A DNA stretch of 64,000 bases, taken from Streptomyces sp. ST2-7A (GTDB lineage: Bacteria > Actinomycetota > Actinomycetes > Streptomycetales > Streptomycetaceae). The first letter of the stretch is position 1; each line of letters starts with the position of its first letter. Shown here piece after piece: positions 1 to 8,480 of this stretch. The position numbers and the translations under genes are program-made. The notes beneath the pieces were generated by a model. It made no database searches and was not told the origin of the DNA. It was given only the letters and a program-made list of their open reading frames with translations. Location: contig NZ_JAJUWS010000021.1 in NCBI RefSeq assembly GCF_021390475.1, positions 1 through 64,000 on the forward strand, in the 5' to 3' direction.

Positions 1-40
1 TCCCCCCACCTCCCTCCCCACTACACACAGTGAGGAACCG

Positions 41-508
41 ATGGACCGCCTGCCCGACACCCCAGCGCCCCCGATCACCCCGACCACCATCACCCCCGCC
101 CCGCTGCCCACCCCGGCGGCCGGGGAACGCGAGGCGATGGTGTGGATCCCCGGCCCCGGCAACGACTTCGTCGCCGTACCCCGCTCCCTGCTGCCCGCCG
201 ACTACCTCACCCCCCACCCCACCGCCAGCCCGGCCCTCGACCCGGAGCCCCGACGGCGGACCGGGATCGACCCCCGCGCGCAGATCCTCACCGCCGCAGG
301 CATCGCGACGGCCGGGGCCGGCTGGGGAGTGGCCCAGGTCGTCTCCGCCCTCGCCGGATTCGGCGCCGCCGGAATCGCCGCCCTGGCCCTGCTCCTGCTC
401 GCCACCCGCATCCCCCGACCCACCACCGACCCCCACCCGAACGCGGGAACCGAAATCCACCTCCACCGGGGTGCCCGGGTCCGCGCCCGCCACCTCACCA
501 TCCGCTGA
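41..508 (+). CDS. Small membrane protein of the mobile element
   Basis: A 155-residue protein. The first 90 residues are Pro-rich and include a MVWIPGPGNDFVAVPR stretch followed by LLPADYL. One or two hydrophobic segments follow at about residues 95-130 (AGAGWGVAQVV, then AAGIAALALLLLA), and the tail is basic. Start chosen at ATG with GAGGAA about 4-9 nt upstream. Small membrane proteins upstream of rep genes in actinomycete elements are often spread (Spd) or accessory proteins; I do not recognise this one specifically, so that role is only a guess from position. Confidence 0.7.
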   Translation: MDRLPDTPAPPITPTTITPAPLPTPAAGEREAMVWIPGPGNDFVAVPRSLLPADYLTPHPTASPALDPEPRRRTGIDPRAQILTAAGIATAGAGWGVAQVVSALAGFGAAGIAALALLLLATRIPRPTTDPHPNAGTEIHLHRGARVRARHLTIR

Positions 509-516
509 AAGGCCCC

Positions 517-690
517 ATGGACGACAACGAGATCTGCGAGCCCGAGTTCATCGACGGCATCCCCCACGGCTGCGGCGCCTGCGAGGAATGCCACCAGGAC
601 GAGTACGACGCCATCGAGGCCGACGTCGAAATGGGCGTCATCACCGACGCCGAAGCCCTCGCCCTCCACCACCGCAACGGCGCGCTCTGA
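517..690 (+). CDS. Acidic Cys-containing mini-protein of the element
   Basis: A 57-residue acidic protein that starts 9 nt after the upstream gene ends, with GAAAGG as ribosome binding site. It carries four cysteines, one near the N-terminus and three in a CGACEEC cluster around residues 21-27, which suggests metal binding or a redox role. Short acidic proteins of this kind are common between the Spd-like and replication genes of Streptomyces elements, but no function can be read from it. It ends just before a hairpin, so it probably shares a transcript with the gene at 41. Confidence 0.6.
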   Translation: MDDNEICEPEFIDGIPHGCGACEECHQDEYDAIEADVEMGVITDAEALALHHRNGAL

Positions 691-704
691 CCCGTACCAC
701 GCAC

Positions 705-744
705 GAGGGCGGCCCGCTTCTCGCCAAAGACCCGGGCCGCCCTC
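705..744 (+). terminator. Hairpin after the mini-protein gene
   Basis: A perfect 12-bp stem (705-716 with 733-744) around a 16-nt loop lies 14 nt after the stop codon and before the ribosome binding site of the primase gene. It would separate the small-protein transcript from the replication operon. Confidence 0.6.
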
Positions 745-782
745 ACACCTTCCCAACCAACACATCAGGAGGTTCCCCCAGC

Positions 783-1640
783 ATGACTCATGACCCCCGT
801 TCCGCGCTGCTACCCGTGGCCCTGGAGTGCGCGACGCTCGGGCTGCCGGTGTTGCCCCTGCGTCGGGGCAAGGTGCCGTTCGGCAACTGCCCGTTGTGTG
901 CGGACAACGCGTGCGGTGGGCGGCCGAACATGAAGGCGCCGGGCCCCTGCGGCTGCCCCCATCCCTGCCACGCGTGGGCCGCCGCGACCACCGACCCGGC
1001 CGTGCTGTCCTCCCCGGCCTGGGTCGATGTCTGGGCCCAGGCGGTGGCCGTGGCCTACCACCCCGGCGGCGCCGATCTGACGGTGGTGGACCTGGACGAC
1101 GCGGACGCCCTCGCGTGGGCCCGTGCCACCCTGCCCGCCACCCGGATCGTGGCGACCACGCGCGGGGAGCACTGGATCTACCGGGGCGCCATGGCCTCCC
1201 GCAACGCGGTGCGGCCGGGCGTGGACATCAAGTCGACCATGGTCTACGCCCGCTGGCTCGGGCCCGGCACCGGCACCATCACCGACCTGCCCCGGGCCGT
1301 GCGCGCCCTGGCGGTGAGCAAGGCGGCCCCCGTCCGGCCGGTGCCGCCGCGTGCGCTCGCCCTGCCCGCACCGGCTGGGGGCGGGGTGTGTTGTCATCGC
1401 ACGCCGACCTATCTGGAGCGTGGCATCGCCATGGCCGAGCAGCGCATCACCGAGGCCCGCAGCGCGATCCACGCCACCGTCTACCGGACCTTCCTGGCCG
1501 TGCTGTCCACCCACGGGCGGTGCGGGTGCCTCACCGACGGGCACATGGAGCGACTGTTCACGGCGGCGCAGGCCAGGGGCGAGTCCGCGCGGCACTGCTC
1601 CGTCGCCTGGGCCAACGCCCGTACCAAGTTGGGGATGTGA
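783..1640 (+). CDS. Bifunctional DNA primase/polymerase (PrimPol, AEP family)
   Basis: A 285-residue replication protein. The archaeo-eukaryotic primase fold is shown by VVDLDD, with acidic residues Asp103 and Asp105 of metal motif I, and by TTRGEHW with His130 of motif II. An N-terminal stretch rich in Cys (CPLCADNACGG, CGCPHPC) could bind zinc. The start is an ATG ten nt after a perfect AGGAGG. It should prime and copy element DNA during excision and transfer. It is translationally coupled to the next gene through a GTGA overlap, and the pair forms a replication module as in prim-pol type AICEs. Confidence 0.85.
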   Translation: MTHDPRSALLPVALECATLGLPVLPLRRGKVPFGNCPLCADNACGGRPNMKAPGPCGCPHPCHAWAAATTDPAVLSSPAWVDVWAQAVAVAYHPGGADLTVVDLDDADALAWARATLPATRIVATTRGEHWIYRGAMASRNAVRPGVDIKSTMVYARWLGPGTGTITDLPRAVRALAVSKAAPVRPVPPRALALPAPAGGGVCCHRTPTYLERGIAMAEQRITEARSAIHATVYRTFLAVLSTHGRCGCLTDGHMERLFTAAQARGESARHCSVAWANARTKLGM

Positions 1641-3121
1641 CGGCTGTGTCCGAGGAGGAGAAGACCCCGGCCCGTGACGTCATCGCGGGCTACGCGCAGG
1701 AGCACTTCCGGTACTTCCGCACCGCCGACGGCACCGTGTACGCCCAGCGCACCGGCCACCCGGTCGCCCGCCCGATCCGCTCCCAGGGCACCACCGGCAG
1801 TCACCGGCAGGAACTCATGGTCGGGCTGTTCCGCGACGGATACGGCGTGTTCAACGGGACCGCATTGAAGGAAGCGTTGGATCTGATCGAAGCCCTTGCG
1901 CTGGACCAGGACGTTCGGCCGGTCCATATCCGGGTGGCGCCCGGGTTCGACGGCGCCACCTGGCTGGACCTCGGTCGGGACGACGGACGGTCGGTCCGCA
2001 TCCACCCCACCGGCTGGACCGTCACCGTTCCCGACCCCCGGGAAGTGTGCTGGCGGCGCACCCAGCTCACCGGCGAACTGCCCCTGCCCGAGAAGGGAAC
2101 GGACGGCAAGGGCATCGACCTGCTGTTGCGGTTGTGCAACTTCGCAGGCGCCGACACCGAGTGCCTGGCCATCGCGTGGCTGGTCGGCTGTCTGGGGCCG
2201 TCGGTGCCGGTCCCGGCACCGTTCCTCACCGGTCCGCAGGGCGCGGGGAAGTCCACCGGCGGACGGATGCTGGTGCGGATCATCGAGGGCATGAGCGGGG
2301 ACCTGCGCCGGGCCCCGAAGGACGAGGAGAGCCTGATCGCGTCCGTCGCGGCCGGATGGGTGACCGCACTGGACAACCTCTCGCACCTGGCCCCGGACCT
2401 CTCGGACCTGATGTGCTGCATCGTCACCGGTGCCGAGACCATCAAAAGGGCCCTTTTCACCGACGGCGACGTCCACCGCTCCCGCTACCGCAGGCCGATG
2501 CTGTTGACCGGCATCGACGTCGGAGTCATCCGGCCCGACCTCGCCGAACGGCTGCTGCCCCTGCGGCTGGAGCGGCCCACCGTCCGGCGGACCGAAGCAG
2601 AACTGTGGGCAGAGTTCGAGGAAGCCCTGCCCACCATCCTCGGCTCGCTCCTGGACCTCACGGTCAAGGTCCGCGCCGCCGATGCGGGCGGCCCGACCGA
2701 TCTGCGGATGGCCGACTTCGCCCAGCTCTGCGCACAGCTCGACACCGCAACCGGACTCGGCTCCCTCAACGCCTACCGGGCCAGCCTGGACGACCTCAAC
2801 GACGACGTCATCGAAGGCGACCTGTTGGCGCAAACCGTGCTCAAGCACGCCGCCACCCTCACCCCGGGTGTCGAGGCTCGGATGACGTCCTCGGAGTGGC
2901 TGCACCTGCTCAGCGGCATCCACAGCGGGGAGGACTGCCGTCCCCTGCCCAAGGGCTGGCCGACCACCGGCAAAGTCCTCTCCGACCGCCTCAAGCGCCT
3001 TCAACCCACCCTTGCCGCCCGGGGCGTGCTCATCGACTGGGGCCGCACCAGGGAGGGCCGCTACATCGAGATGACCCGCCGCCCCACCCCACCCGAGCAC
3101 CAGCAAGAGCAGATGCTCTGA
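1637..3121 (+). CDS. P-loop ATPase / replication helicase-like protein of the element
   Basis: A 494-residue protein with a Walker A motif GPQGAGKS at residues 199-206 and a Walker B-like WVTALDN ending at Asp246. The pattern resembles phage and AICE replicative ATPases related to superfamily 3 helicases that work beside a primase-polymerase. The GTG start overlaps the primase stop codon by four bases; a second GTG at 1646 is equally possible. The C-terminal 100 residues look like a winged-helix or accessory domain. It probably unwinds the element origin next to the iteron array. The assignment to a precise helicase subfamily is uncertain. Confidence 0.75.
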   Translation: MTAVSEEEKTPARDVIAGYAQEHFRYFRTADGTVYAQRTGHPVARPIRSQGTTGSHRQELMVGLFRDGYGVFNGTALKEALDLIEALALDQDVRPVHIRVAPGFDGATWLDLGRDDGRSVRIHPTGWTVTVPDPREVCWRRTQLTGELPLPEKGTDGKGIDLLLRLCNFAGADTECLAIAWLVGCLGPSVPVPAPFLTGPQGAGKSTGGRMLVRIIEGMSGDLRRAPKDEESLIASVAAGWVTALDNLSHLAPDLSDLMCCIVTGAETIKRALFTDGDVHRSRYRRPMLLTGIDVGVIRPDLAERLLPLRLERPTVRRTEAELWAEFEEALPTILGSLLDLTVKVRAADAGGPTDLRMADFAQLCAQLDTATGLGSLNAYRASLDDLNDDVIEGDLLAQTVLKHAATLTPGVEARMTSSEWLHLLSGIHSGEDCRPLPKGWPTTGKVLSDRLKRLQPTLAARGVLIDWGRTREGRYIEMTRRPTPPEHQQEQML

Positions 3122-3139
3122 CAGGGGACGAACCGTTCA

Positions 3140-3186
3140 AGCAAGAGGAGCACCCCGGCCGCACCGGCCGGGGTGCTCCTCTTGCT
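3140..3186 (+). terminator. Strong terminator after the replication operon
   Basis: A perfect 21-bp stem (3140-3160 with 3166-3186) closes a 5-nt loop, 18 nt after the ATPase stop codon. Confidence 0.85.
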
Positions 3187-3300
3187 GTTCGGCGGCAACG
3201 CCGCCCTGCAAGGGTCGCGCCGCGAAGCGGCCCCTTCTTCATCTTCTGAGCCGCGCAGACAACAGAACACCCCCTCCTCTTTTCCTAAGAGAAGAGATCC

Positions 3301-3507
3301 TGCGTCACCTGCGTCACCACGTCACAAAACCGGCCACTGACCAGCGCAAACACCGGTGACGCAGAGCCGATTTTCTGCGTCACCCCTGCGTCACCGCGTC
3401 ACGCCGTGACGCGGCCCTGCGTCACCGGTGACGCACCCCCAACGCTCTGCGTCACCGCGTCACCGCAGGTCAGAACGTGTTCATGACGCAGATGACGCGG
3501 TGACGCA
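3301..3507. repeat. Iteron-like array, candidate replication origin of the element
   Basis: Nine exact copies of the 9-mer TGCGTCACC occur in about 200 bases: forward at 3301, 3310, 3376, 3387, 3418 and 3448, and inverted at 3355, 3427 and 3499. The copies at 3418 and 3427 form a perfect 18-bp palindrome. Partial copies (GCGTCACC, GTGACGC) fill the spaces. The array lies in the gap between the replication operon and xis-int, where no gene is seen from 3122 to 3629. It could be the origin bound by the ATPase/PrimPol pair or an operator for a regulator. Confidence 0.7.
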
Positions 3508-3629
3508 GAAACCCCCACCTCGGACACAGCCGCGTAGGAACAGGCCGCCCGCCACCCAGGAAGCCGCCCCGTCTCGCGGCTCCGATGCTCCCGCCACATC
3601 TACTTCGTAACCCGTCTGAAAGGTCGCTC

Positions 3630-3869
3630 ATGGGAGCGAAGACGCCCGAACCGACCCCAATCCATCGCCTACGACGTGGACTGCCCGACCGCTACCTCAC
3701 TCCCGCTGACCTGGCCTCCCTCCTCGCCGTTCCGGTGGAGACCGTCTACGCCTGGCGCCGCAAGGGCACCGGCCCTCCCGGGTTCCGCGTGGGCAAGCAC
3801 CTGCGCTACGACCCCGGGACCGTTCACACCTGGATCGCTGAACGCACCGCCCCTCGCGACGCTGCCTGA
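3630..3869 (+). CDS. xis: Excisionase (helix-turn-helix, AlpA/MerR-like)
   Basis: A 79-residue DNA-binding protein with the typical excisionase helix-turn-helix: YLTPADLASLLAVPVETV, then YAWRRKGTGPP and FRVGKHLRYDP. ATG start chosen because GAAAGG stands six nt upstream; a longer reading frame upstream has no binding site. It is expected to bend attachment-site DNA and steer the neighbouring integrase toward excision. A strong hairpin separates it from int, so the two genes may be expressed at different levels. Confidence 0.85.
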   Translation: MGAKTPEPTPIHRLRRGLPDRYLTPADLASLLAVPVETVYAWRRKGTGPPGFRVGKHLRYDPGTVHTWIAERTAPRDAA

Positions 3870-3880
3870 CCCCTCACCCC

Positions 3881-3920
3881 AGGGCCCGGTACCGGCACTT
3901 TGATGCCGGTACCGGGCCCT
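3881..3920. terminator. Hairpin between xis and int
   Basis: A perfect 17-bp stem (3881-3897 with 3904-3920) with a 6-nt loop sits between the xis stop and the int ribosome binding site. It may attenuate read-through from xis into int. Confidence 0.75.
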
Positions 3921-3946
3921 TCAGATGCCACAGGAGAGTCACCAAC

Positions 3947-5215
3947 ATGGCAGGCCACATCCAAGACCGCTGGTTCAAAACCGAACCCGACCCGGATGGC
4001 GCCAATCGGCGAGTCAAAACAGATCGGCACGGCATCGGTATGCGATACCGCGCCCGCTACGTCGGACCGGACGGAACCGAGAAGTCCAAAAGCTTCCCCG
4101 ACCGTCAGAAACGCCTTGCGGAAAAGTGGCTCACCCACATCGAGGCCGACATGTCACGCGGTCAATACATCGACCCCAATGCCGGAAAGGTCACCTTTCG
4201 CCAGTACGCCGAGAAGTGGCTATCGACCCAATCCACGGAAGCCACAACTCGAACGTCGGTCGAGGTGCAGGTTCGCAAGCATGCGATTCCTTACCTCGGA
4301 ACACGACCTCTCGGCTCCTTCCAGCCGAGCCATATCCGTGATTGGCTCAGCGAGTTGGAGCGGGCCGTACCGGCTTCTTCATATCGCCGCGTCATCTTCG
4401 GCAGTGTCTCCGGGATTCTCCGGGCGGCCGTTGAAGACGGGCATCTCCGCAAGAACCCCTGCCAGGCCCGCTCGGTCCGTCCCCCTGCACGAGCAACCGG
4501 GAGAGTGGTGCCCTGGAGCGCCGAGCGCACTTTTGCCGTGCGGGAGGCTCTTCCGAGGCGGTTTCGAGCAATGGTGGACGTAGGTGGCGGGTGTGGTCTT
4601 CGGCAGGGAGAAATCTTCGGCTTGGCTGTGGAAGCGGTGCATTTCGATTCCGGTTGGCTTCATGTCGCCTGTCAAGTGAAGGTAGCTGACGGACATCTCG
4701 TCTTCGGGCCACCGAAACGCAACAAGGAACGCGATGTACCCCTCCCTGATCGCGTGGCAATCGCCTTGAAGCAGCACATGGAGGAATTTCCACCCGTGAA
4801 CGTATCATTGCCGTGGCTTCACAAAGATGGCCCCGAAGTCACAAAGCGGCTGCTGTTCACACGACTCGACGGAACCGGAGCCGTACGGCGCACTGACTTC
4901 AATGTGCGTGCATGGAAACCAGCCCTGGTAACTGCTGGCGTGATCCCGAAACCCTCTCCGGGAGAGCGGCATAAACCGACCCGGGAACACGGTATGCATG
5001 CACTGAGGCACTTCTATGCCTCAGTGCTGCTGGACGCTGGGGAGAACATCAAAGCCCTGAGCCACTACCTGGGCCACGCCGATCCCGGCTTCACGCTGCG
5101 GGTGTACACGCACCTGATGCCGAGCAGTGAGGGGCGGACGCGACGGGCCGTGGACGGCATGTACGAGGGCATCGGCAGAACGCCTGACGGCCCCCAGACG
5201 GCCCCGCTTGCCTAG
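3947..5215 (+). CDS. int: Site-specific tyrosine recombinase (integrase)
   Basis: A 422-residue phage-type integrase. An N-terminal arm-binding region is followed by a SAM-like core-binding domain (about residues 85-170) and the catalytic domain. Catalytic residues visible are Arg219 (GCGLRQGE), Lys257 (PPKRNKERDVP), His351 and Arg354 (HALRHF), His377 (LGHADP) and the nucleophile Tyr387 (VYTHL). ATG start with AGGAGA nine nt upstream. Base composition is more A/T-rich than the chromosome to its right. It should integrate and excise the element at a site close to its own 3' end, next to glnA2. Confidence 0.95.
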   Translation: MAGHIQDRWFKTEPDPDGANRRVKTDRHGIGMRYRARYVGPDGTEKSKSFPDRQKRLAEKWLTHIEADMSRGQYIDPNAGKVTFRQYAEKWLSTQSTEATTRTSVEVQVRKHAIPYLGTRPLGSFQPSHIRDWLSELERAVPASSYRRVIFGSVSGILRAAVEDGHLRKNPCQARSVRPPARATGRVVPWSAERTFAVREALPRRFRAMVDVGGGCGLRQGEIFGLAVEAVHFDSGWLHVACQVKVADGHLVFGPPKRNKERDVPLPDRVAIALKQHMEEFPPVNVSLPWLHKDGPEVTKRLLFTRLDGTGAVRRTDFNVRAWKPALVTAGVIPKPSPGERHKPTREHGMHALRHFYASVLLDAGENIKALSHYLGHADPGFTLRVYTHLMPSSEGRTRRAVDGMYEGIGRTPDGPQTAPLA

Positions 5216-5220
5216 AAGCA

Positions 5221-5255
5221 TCGGGGGTGGTGCTCGAAAGACACACCACCCCCGA
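5221..5255. terminator. Bidirectional terminator between int and glnA2
   Basis: A perfect 12-bp stem (5221-5232 with 5244-5255) and 11-nt loop lie 5 nt after the int stop codon and 35 nt beyond the convergent glnA2 stop. Confidence 0.8.
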
Positions 5256-5290
5256 GCCTCAACAGTGCGATAAAGGGCTCTGACCTGGGG

Positions 5291-6652
5291 CTACAGCACC
5301 GGGAGGTTCTTGCGCAGCTCGAAGGGGGTGACCTCGGAGCGGTACTCCTCCCACTCCTGCTTCTTGTTGCGCAGGAAGAAGTCGAAGACGTGCTCGCCCA
5401 GGGTCTCGGCGACCAGTTCGCTGCGCTGCATCAACTCGATGGCCTCGCCGAGGTTCTGCGGCAGCGGGTCGATGCCCATCGCGCGGCGCTCGGCGTCGGT
5501 GAGGGCCCACACGTCGTCCTCGGCGCCGTGCGGCAGCTCGTACCCCTTCTCGATGCCCTCGAGACCGGCGGCGAGCAGCACGGCGTAGGCCAGGTAGGGG
5601 TTGGCACCGGAGTCCAGGGAACGGACCTCGACCCGGGTGGAGCCGGTCTTGCCCGGCTTGTACATCGGCACCCGGATGAGGGCGGAGCGATTGTTGTGAC
5701 CCCAACAGATGTAGGAGGGGGCCTCGCCACCGGCGCCGGCCGGGCGGTTGGCGCCGCCCCAGATCCGCTTGTAGGAGTTGACCCACTGATTGGTGACGGC
5801 GGAGATCTCGGCGGCGTGCTTGAGCAGGCCTGCGATGAAGGAACGGCCCACCTTCGAGAGCTGGTACTCGGAGCCGGTCTCGTGGAAGGCGTTGCGGTCG
5901 CCCTCGAAGAGCGAGAGGTGGGTGTGCATGCCCGAACCGGGGTACTCGGAGAACGGCTTGGGCATGAAGGTGGCCTGTACGCCCTGCTCGAGCGCGACCT
6001 GCTTCATCACCAGCCGGAAGGTCATGATGTTGTCGGCGGTGGTCAGCGCGTCGGCGTAGCGCAGGTCGATCTCCTGCTGACCGGGGGCGCCCTCGTGGTG
6101 GGAGAACTCCACCGAGATACCCATGGACTCCAGCATGGTGATGGCCTGGCGGCGGAAGTCCATGCCCACGTGCTGCGGGGTGTGGTCGAAGTAGCCGGAT
6201 GAGTCGGCGGGCACGGGGGCCCTGCCGTCGGTGGGCTTCTCCTTGAGCAGGAAGAACTCGATCTCGGGGTGGGTGTAGAAGGTGAACCCGAGGTCGGAGG
6301 TGCGCGCGAGGATGCGCTTGAGCACGTACCGGGGGTCCGCGTAGGAGGGCGAGCCGTCGGGCATGAGGATGTCGCAGAACATCCGGGCCGTACCGGGGGC
6401 CTCCGCGCGCCACGGCAGGATCTGGAAGGTGCCGGGGGCCGGCTTGGCGATCATGTCGGATTCGTGGACCCGGGCGAACCCCTCGATCGCCGAGCCGTCG
6501 AAACCGATGCCCTCCTCGAATGCCTGTTCCAGCTCGGCGGGGGCCACGGCCACGGACTTCAGGAAGCCCAGCACATCGGTGAACCACAACCGGACGAACC
6601 GGATGTCGCGCTCTTCCAGGGTGCGGAGCACGAATTCCTGCTGCTTGTCCAT
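5291..6652 (-). CDS. glnA2: Glutamine synthetase-like gamma-glutamylpolyamine synthetase (GlnA2 type)
   Basis: A 453-residue type I glutamine synthetase fold. Visible signatures are GFDGSAIEGF near the N-terminus, HPEIEFFLL, the His-containing PGSGMHTHLS, and NRSALIRVP near the ATP site. It has no Tyr adenylylation loop like that of true GlnA. Length and sequence closely match my recollection of Streptomyces GlnA2 (SCO2241), which ligates glutamate to polyamines such as putrescine for detoxification and catabolism, rather than making glutamine. Start set at the ATG giving MDKQQEF, preceded by a GGAG sequence; upstream in-frame codons lack one. Its 3' end is the boundary of the mobile element, and the reading frame ends naturally. 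Confidence 0.88.
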   Translation of the reverse strand: MDKQQEFVLRTLEERDIRFVRLWFTDVLGFLKSVAVAPAELEQAFEEGIGFDGSAIEGFARVHESDMIAKPAPGTFQILPWRAEAPGTARMFCDILMPDGSPSYADPRYVLKRILARTSDLGFTFYTHPEIEFFLLKEKPTDGRAPVPADSSGYFDHTPQHVGMDFRRQAITMLESMGISVEFSHHEGAPGQQEIDLRYADALTTADNIMTFRLVMKQVALEQGVQATFMPKPFSEYPGSGMHTHLSLFEGDRNAFHETGSEYQLSKVGRSFIAGLLKHAAEISAVTNQWVNSYKRIWGGANRPAGAGGEAPSYICWGHNNRSALIRVPMYKPGKTGSTRVEVRSLDSGANPYLAYAVLLAAGLEGIEKGYELPHGAEDDVWALTDAERRAMGIDPLPQNLGEAIELMQRSELVAETLGEHVFDFFLRNKKQEWEEYRSEVTPFELRKNLPVL

Positions 6653-6839
6653 CTCCACCCAATCCTCGCTGGTCAGGCCGCCCGCTCCCGGGGCACGGAA
6701 ACCGTCCGGGTCACGGGAGCATTCCACCACACCGTTTCGGGGGCGTTGCGCACGCGCGTCCGACCGTCCCGCGGGGCGCGTGCCCCCTCACGGTACTGCC
6801 CGGGGCCCGCCCCGCCGGGAGGAGCGGGCCGGGTACCGG
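6653..6839. other. Upstream region of glnA2, no gene seen
   Basis: With the adjoining hairpin and tandem repeat this makes a gene-free stretch of about 300 bases between phoX-like and glnA2. It must contain the glnA2 promoter. I see no clear -35/-10 pair and no convincing open reading frame. Confidence 0.5.
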
Positions 6840-6884
6840 GGTCACCCCCGCCCCGCCCGGGGCCCGGACGGGGCGGGGGTGACC
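6840..6884 (-). terminator. Terminator of the phoX-like gene
   Basis: A perfect 16-bp stem (6840-6855 with 6869-6884) and 13-nt loop lie about 75 nt past the phoX-like stop codon. Confidence 0.75.
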
Positions 6885-6916
6885 ACCGACCGTCGCCGGT
6901 CGGCACCGGCCGGATC

Positions 6917-6958
6917 GGCGGGCCGGGGTCGGCGGGCCGGGGTCGGCGGGCCGGGGTC
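6917..6958. repeat. Three tandem copies of a 14-bp GC unit
   Basis: The unit GGCGGGCCGGGGTC is repeated exactly three times and runs into the stop codon of the phoX-like gene. It is probably a replication-slippage repeat with no coding role. Confidence 0.8.
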
Positions 6959-8108
6959 AGCGGGAGGTACGGAAGGGGCCGGTCACCTCGTAGGTGATGC
7001 CCCCGCTGCTGGATCCGCCGGTGCCGCGCTGGGAGGAGAAGTACAGCCGGTTGCCGGCCGGGTTGAAGGCCGGGCCGCAGATCTCCGAGGAGTTCTGTCC
7101 GGTGATCCGCAGGAAGGGGGCGACCACGTCCTCGGGGGTGATGACGCAGATCTCCATGTTGCCGCCGTCCTCGGCCACATAGAGGTCCCCGACCGGGGTG
7201 CCGGTGATGTTGTCCACGCCGGTCAGCGGCGGGTTGGCGGTCAGGTTGTCGTCGTAGACGATCTCCAGGGTGTTGGCGGCGGCGTTGTACGCCCACACCC
7301 GGTTGTCGCCCTTGGTGGTGAAGAAGCAGATGTTCCCGCGGTGGTAGCAGCCCTCACCGCCGTTGAAGCGCCGGGTGTCGGCCACCTGGTTGCGAGTGGC
7401 GGTGGAGGCGGCGGAGGGGTCGGGGACCGTGACCCAGCGCAGCGCGCTGCCGGTCTGGGTGAGGATCTGCAGGGTTCCGGAGGAGAGGTTTCCCCAGGTG
7501 GTGGGGATGAAGCGGTAGAAGCCCCCGGTGGTCTCGTCCTCGGTGAGGTAGATGACCCGACGGACCGGGTCGCAGGCGGCGGCCTCGTGGTTGAAACGGC
7601 CCATGGCGGGGCGCCGGACCGCGGCGTTCACTCCGCGCGGGTCGGTCTCGTAGACGTAGCCCCGGCTCACCTCCTCGCAGGACAGCCAGGTGTTCCACGG
7701 GGTCTCGCCGCCCGCGCAGTTGCGGTTGGTGCCCGAGAGGATGGAGTAGGCGTTGGTGATGCCGCCGTTGGCGTCGAAGCGGATCGCGCCGACGCCACCG
7801 GCGCCGTTGGACAGTTCGGCGTTGGAGACGTAGATCCATCCGCTGCCGTCGGCGAAGCAGGCGCCGCCGTCGGGGGCGCCGTGCCAGCGGTACGAGGTGC
7901 CGGCGACGAGTTGGGAGGAGCGGGCGACGATCCGGCTGGTGAAGCCCTGCGGCAGTTGGATACCGTTGGCGTCGGCGGCCCGCAGGGGGCCGTAGGGGCC
8001 GGGACCGGTTTGAGCGGGGTAGCCGAAGGACTCGCGGGTCATGGTGAACCCGAAGGCCACCGCACCCGCGCCGACGACCGCGCCGCGCAGGAGATGACGC
8101 CGTTCCAT
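6957..8108 (-). CDS. Secreted PhoX-like phosphatase (DUF839)
   Basis: A 383-residue exported protein. It begins with a twin-arginine type signal (RRHLLRGAVVGAGAVAFGF). The mature part is a beta-propeller-like DUF839/PhoX sequence with the family signatures NTWLSCEEV, HEAAACDP, YLTEDETTGGFYRF and LYVAEDGGNMEICVI. PhoX proteins are Tat-exported calcium/iron-dependent alkaline phosphatases; this one is shorter than the classical form of about 600-700 residues, so its substrate is uncertain. ATG start with AAGGAG upstream. It stands alone with its own terminator. Confidence 0.8.
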   Translation of the reverse strand: MERRHLLRGAVVGAGAVAFGFTMTRESFGYPAQTGPGPYGPLRAADANGIQLPQGFTSRIVARSSQLVAGTSYRWHGAPDGGACFADGSGWIYVSNAELSNGAGGVGAIRFDANGGITNAYSILSGTNRNCAGGETPWNTWLSCEEVSRGYVYETDPRGVNAAVRRPAMGRFNHEAAACDPVRRVIYLTEDETTGGFYRFIPTTWGNLSSGTLQILTQTGSALRWVTVPDPSAASTATRNQVADTRRFNGGEGCYHRGNICFFTTKGDNRVWAYNAAANTLEIVYDDNLTANPPLTGVDNITGTPVGDLYVAEDGGNMEICVITPEDVVAPFLRITGQNSSEICGPAFNPAGNRLYFSSQRGTGGSSSGGITYEVTGPFRTSR

Positions 8109-8450
8109 GAGTGCTCCTTGGGGAGGCCGGCCCCGCCCCGCGGCGGGGCACCGGGTGAGCGTTGCAGGACACGGGACAACCGGAACGAGCCGGGGACGCG
8201 GTGGCCACCACCCCGGGATCGGCGGCCGGCACGGGAAACCGCGGGTGCCGGGAGGCGCCGGAGGGGCACCCGGGGGTTGGGGGACATCGATGACGGCGGA
8301 CGCCGGCCGATCCGGGATCGAACCGAGCGGAGCGTAGCCGCGCTTCTCCCGCCCGGGCAGGACACATTGGGCGGCCGGGGACCAACCGACTCGTGAACTC
8401 CGCGGAACGCGGCGGGCGTTGGCCCTCCCGGCGGGAGAGCCGGGGAACGT
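8109..8450. other. Gap upstream of phoX-like gene, no gene seen
   Basis: The stretch from 8109 to 8603 carries the phoX-like promoter region, one clear hairpin and a short direct repeat of ACCGGAATTC near 8515. No supported gene on either strand. Confidence 0.5.
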
Positions 8451-8480
8451 CGAACGCCCCCACCGGAGTGGGGGCGTTCG
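8451..8480 (-). terminator. Terminator after the response regulator gene
   Basis: A perfect 13-bp stem (8451-8463 with 8468-8480) with a 4-nt loop, downstream of the regulator gene on the minus strand. Confidence 0.75.

Larger units (their letters stand above)
1..5290. mobile_element. Right-hand part of an integrated AICE-like element
   Basis: The block holds a small membrane protein, a Cys-rich mini-protein, a primase-polymerase, a coupled P-loop ATPase, an iteron array, an excisionase and a tyrosine integrase, in the order usual for actinomycete integrative and conjugative elements that replicate through a prim-pol. The integrase reads toward the glnA2 boundary and its codons are visibly more A/T-rich than those of the chromosome that follows. 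The left end, with transfer genes if present, lies outside the window. No tRNA gene is visible at the right junction, so the attachment core is inferred to lie in the short gap or in the 3' end of glnA2. The right boundary is approximate. Confidence 0.75.

Noticed and set aside
3399-3599. Small open frames inside the iteron array
   Set aside because: They follow the repeats in sequence, have no binding site and no recognisable fold.
6917-6958. Tandem repeat near the phoX-like stop codon as a CRISPR or regulatory array
   Set aside because: Only three 14-bp copies with no spacers; a slippage repeat explains it. No CRISPR array is present anywhere in the window.
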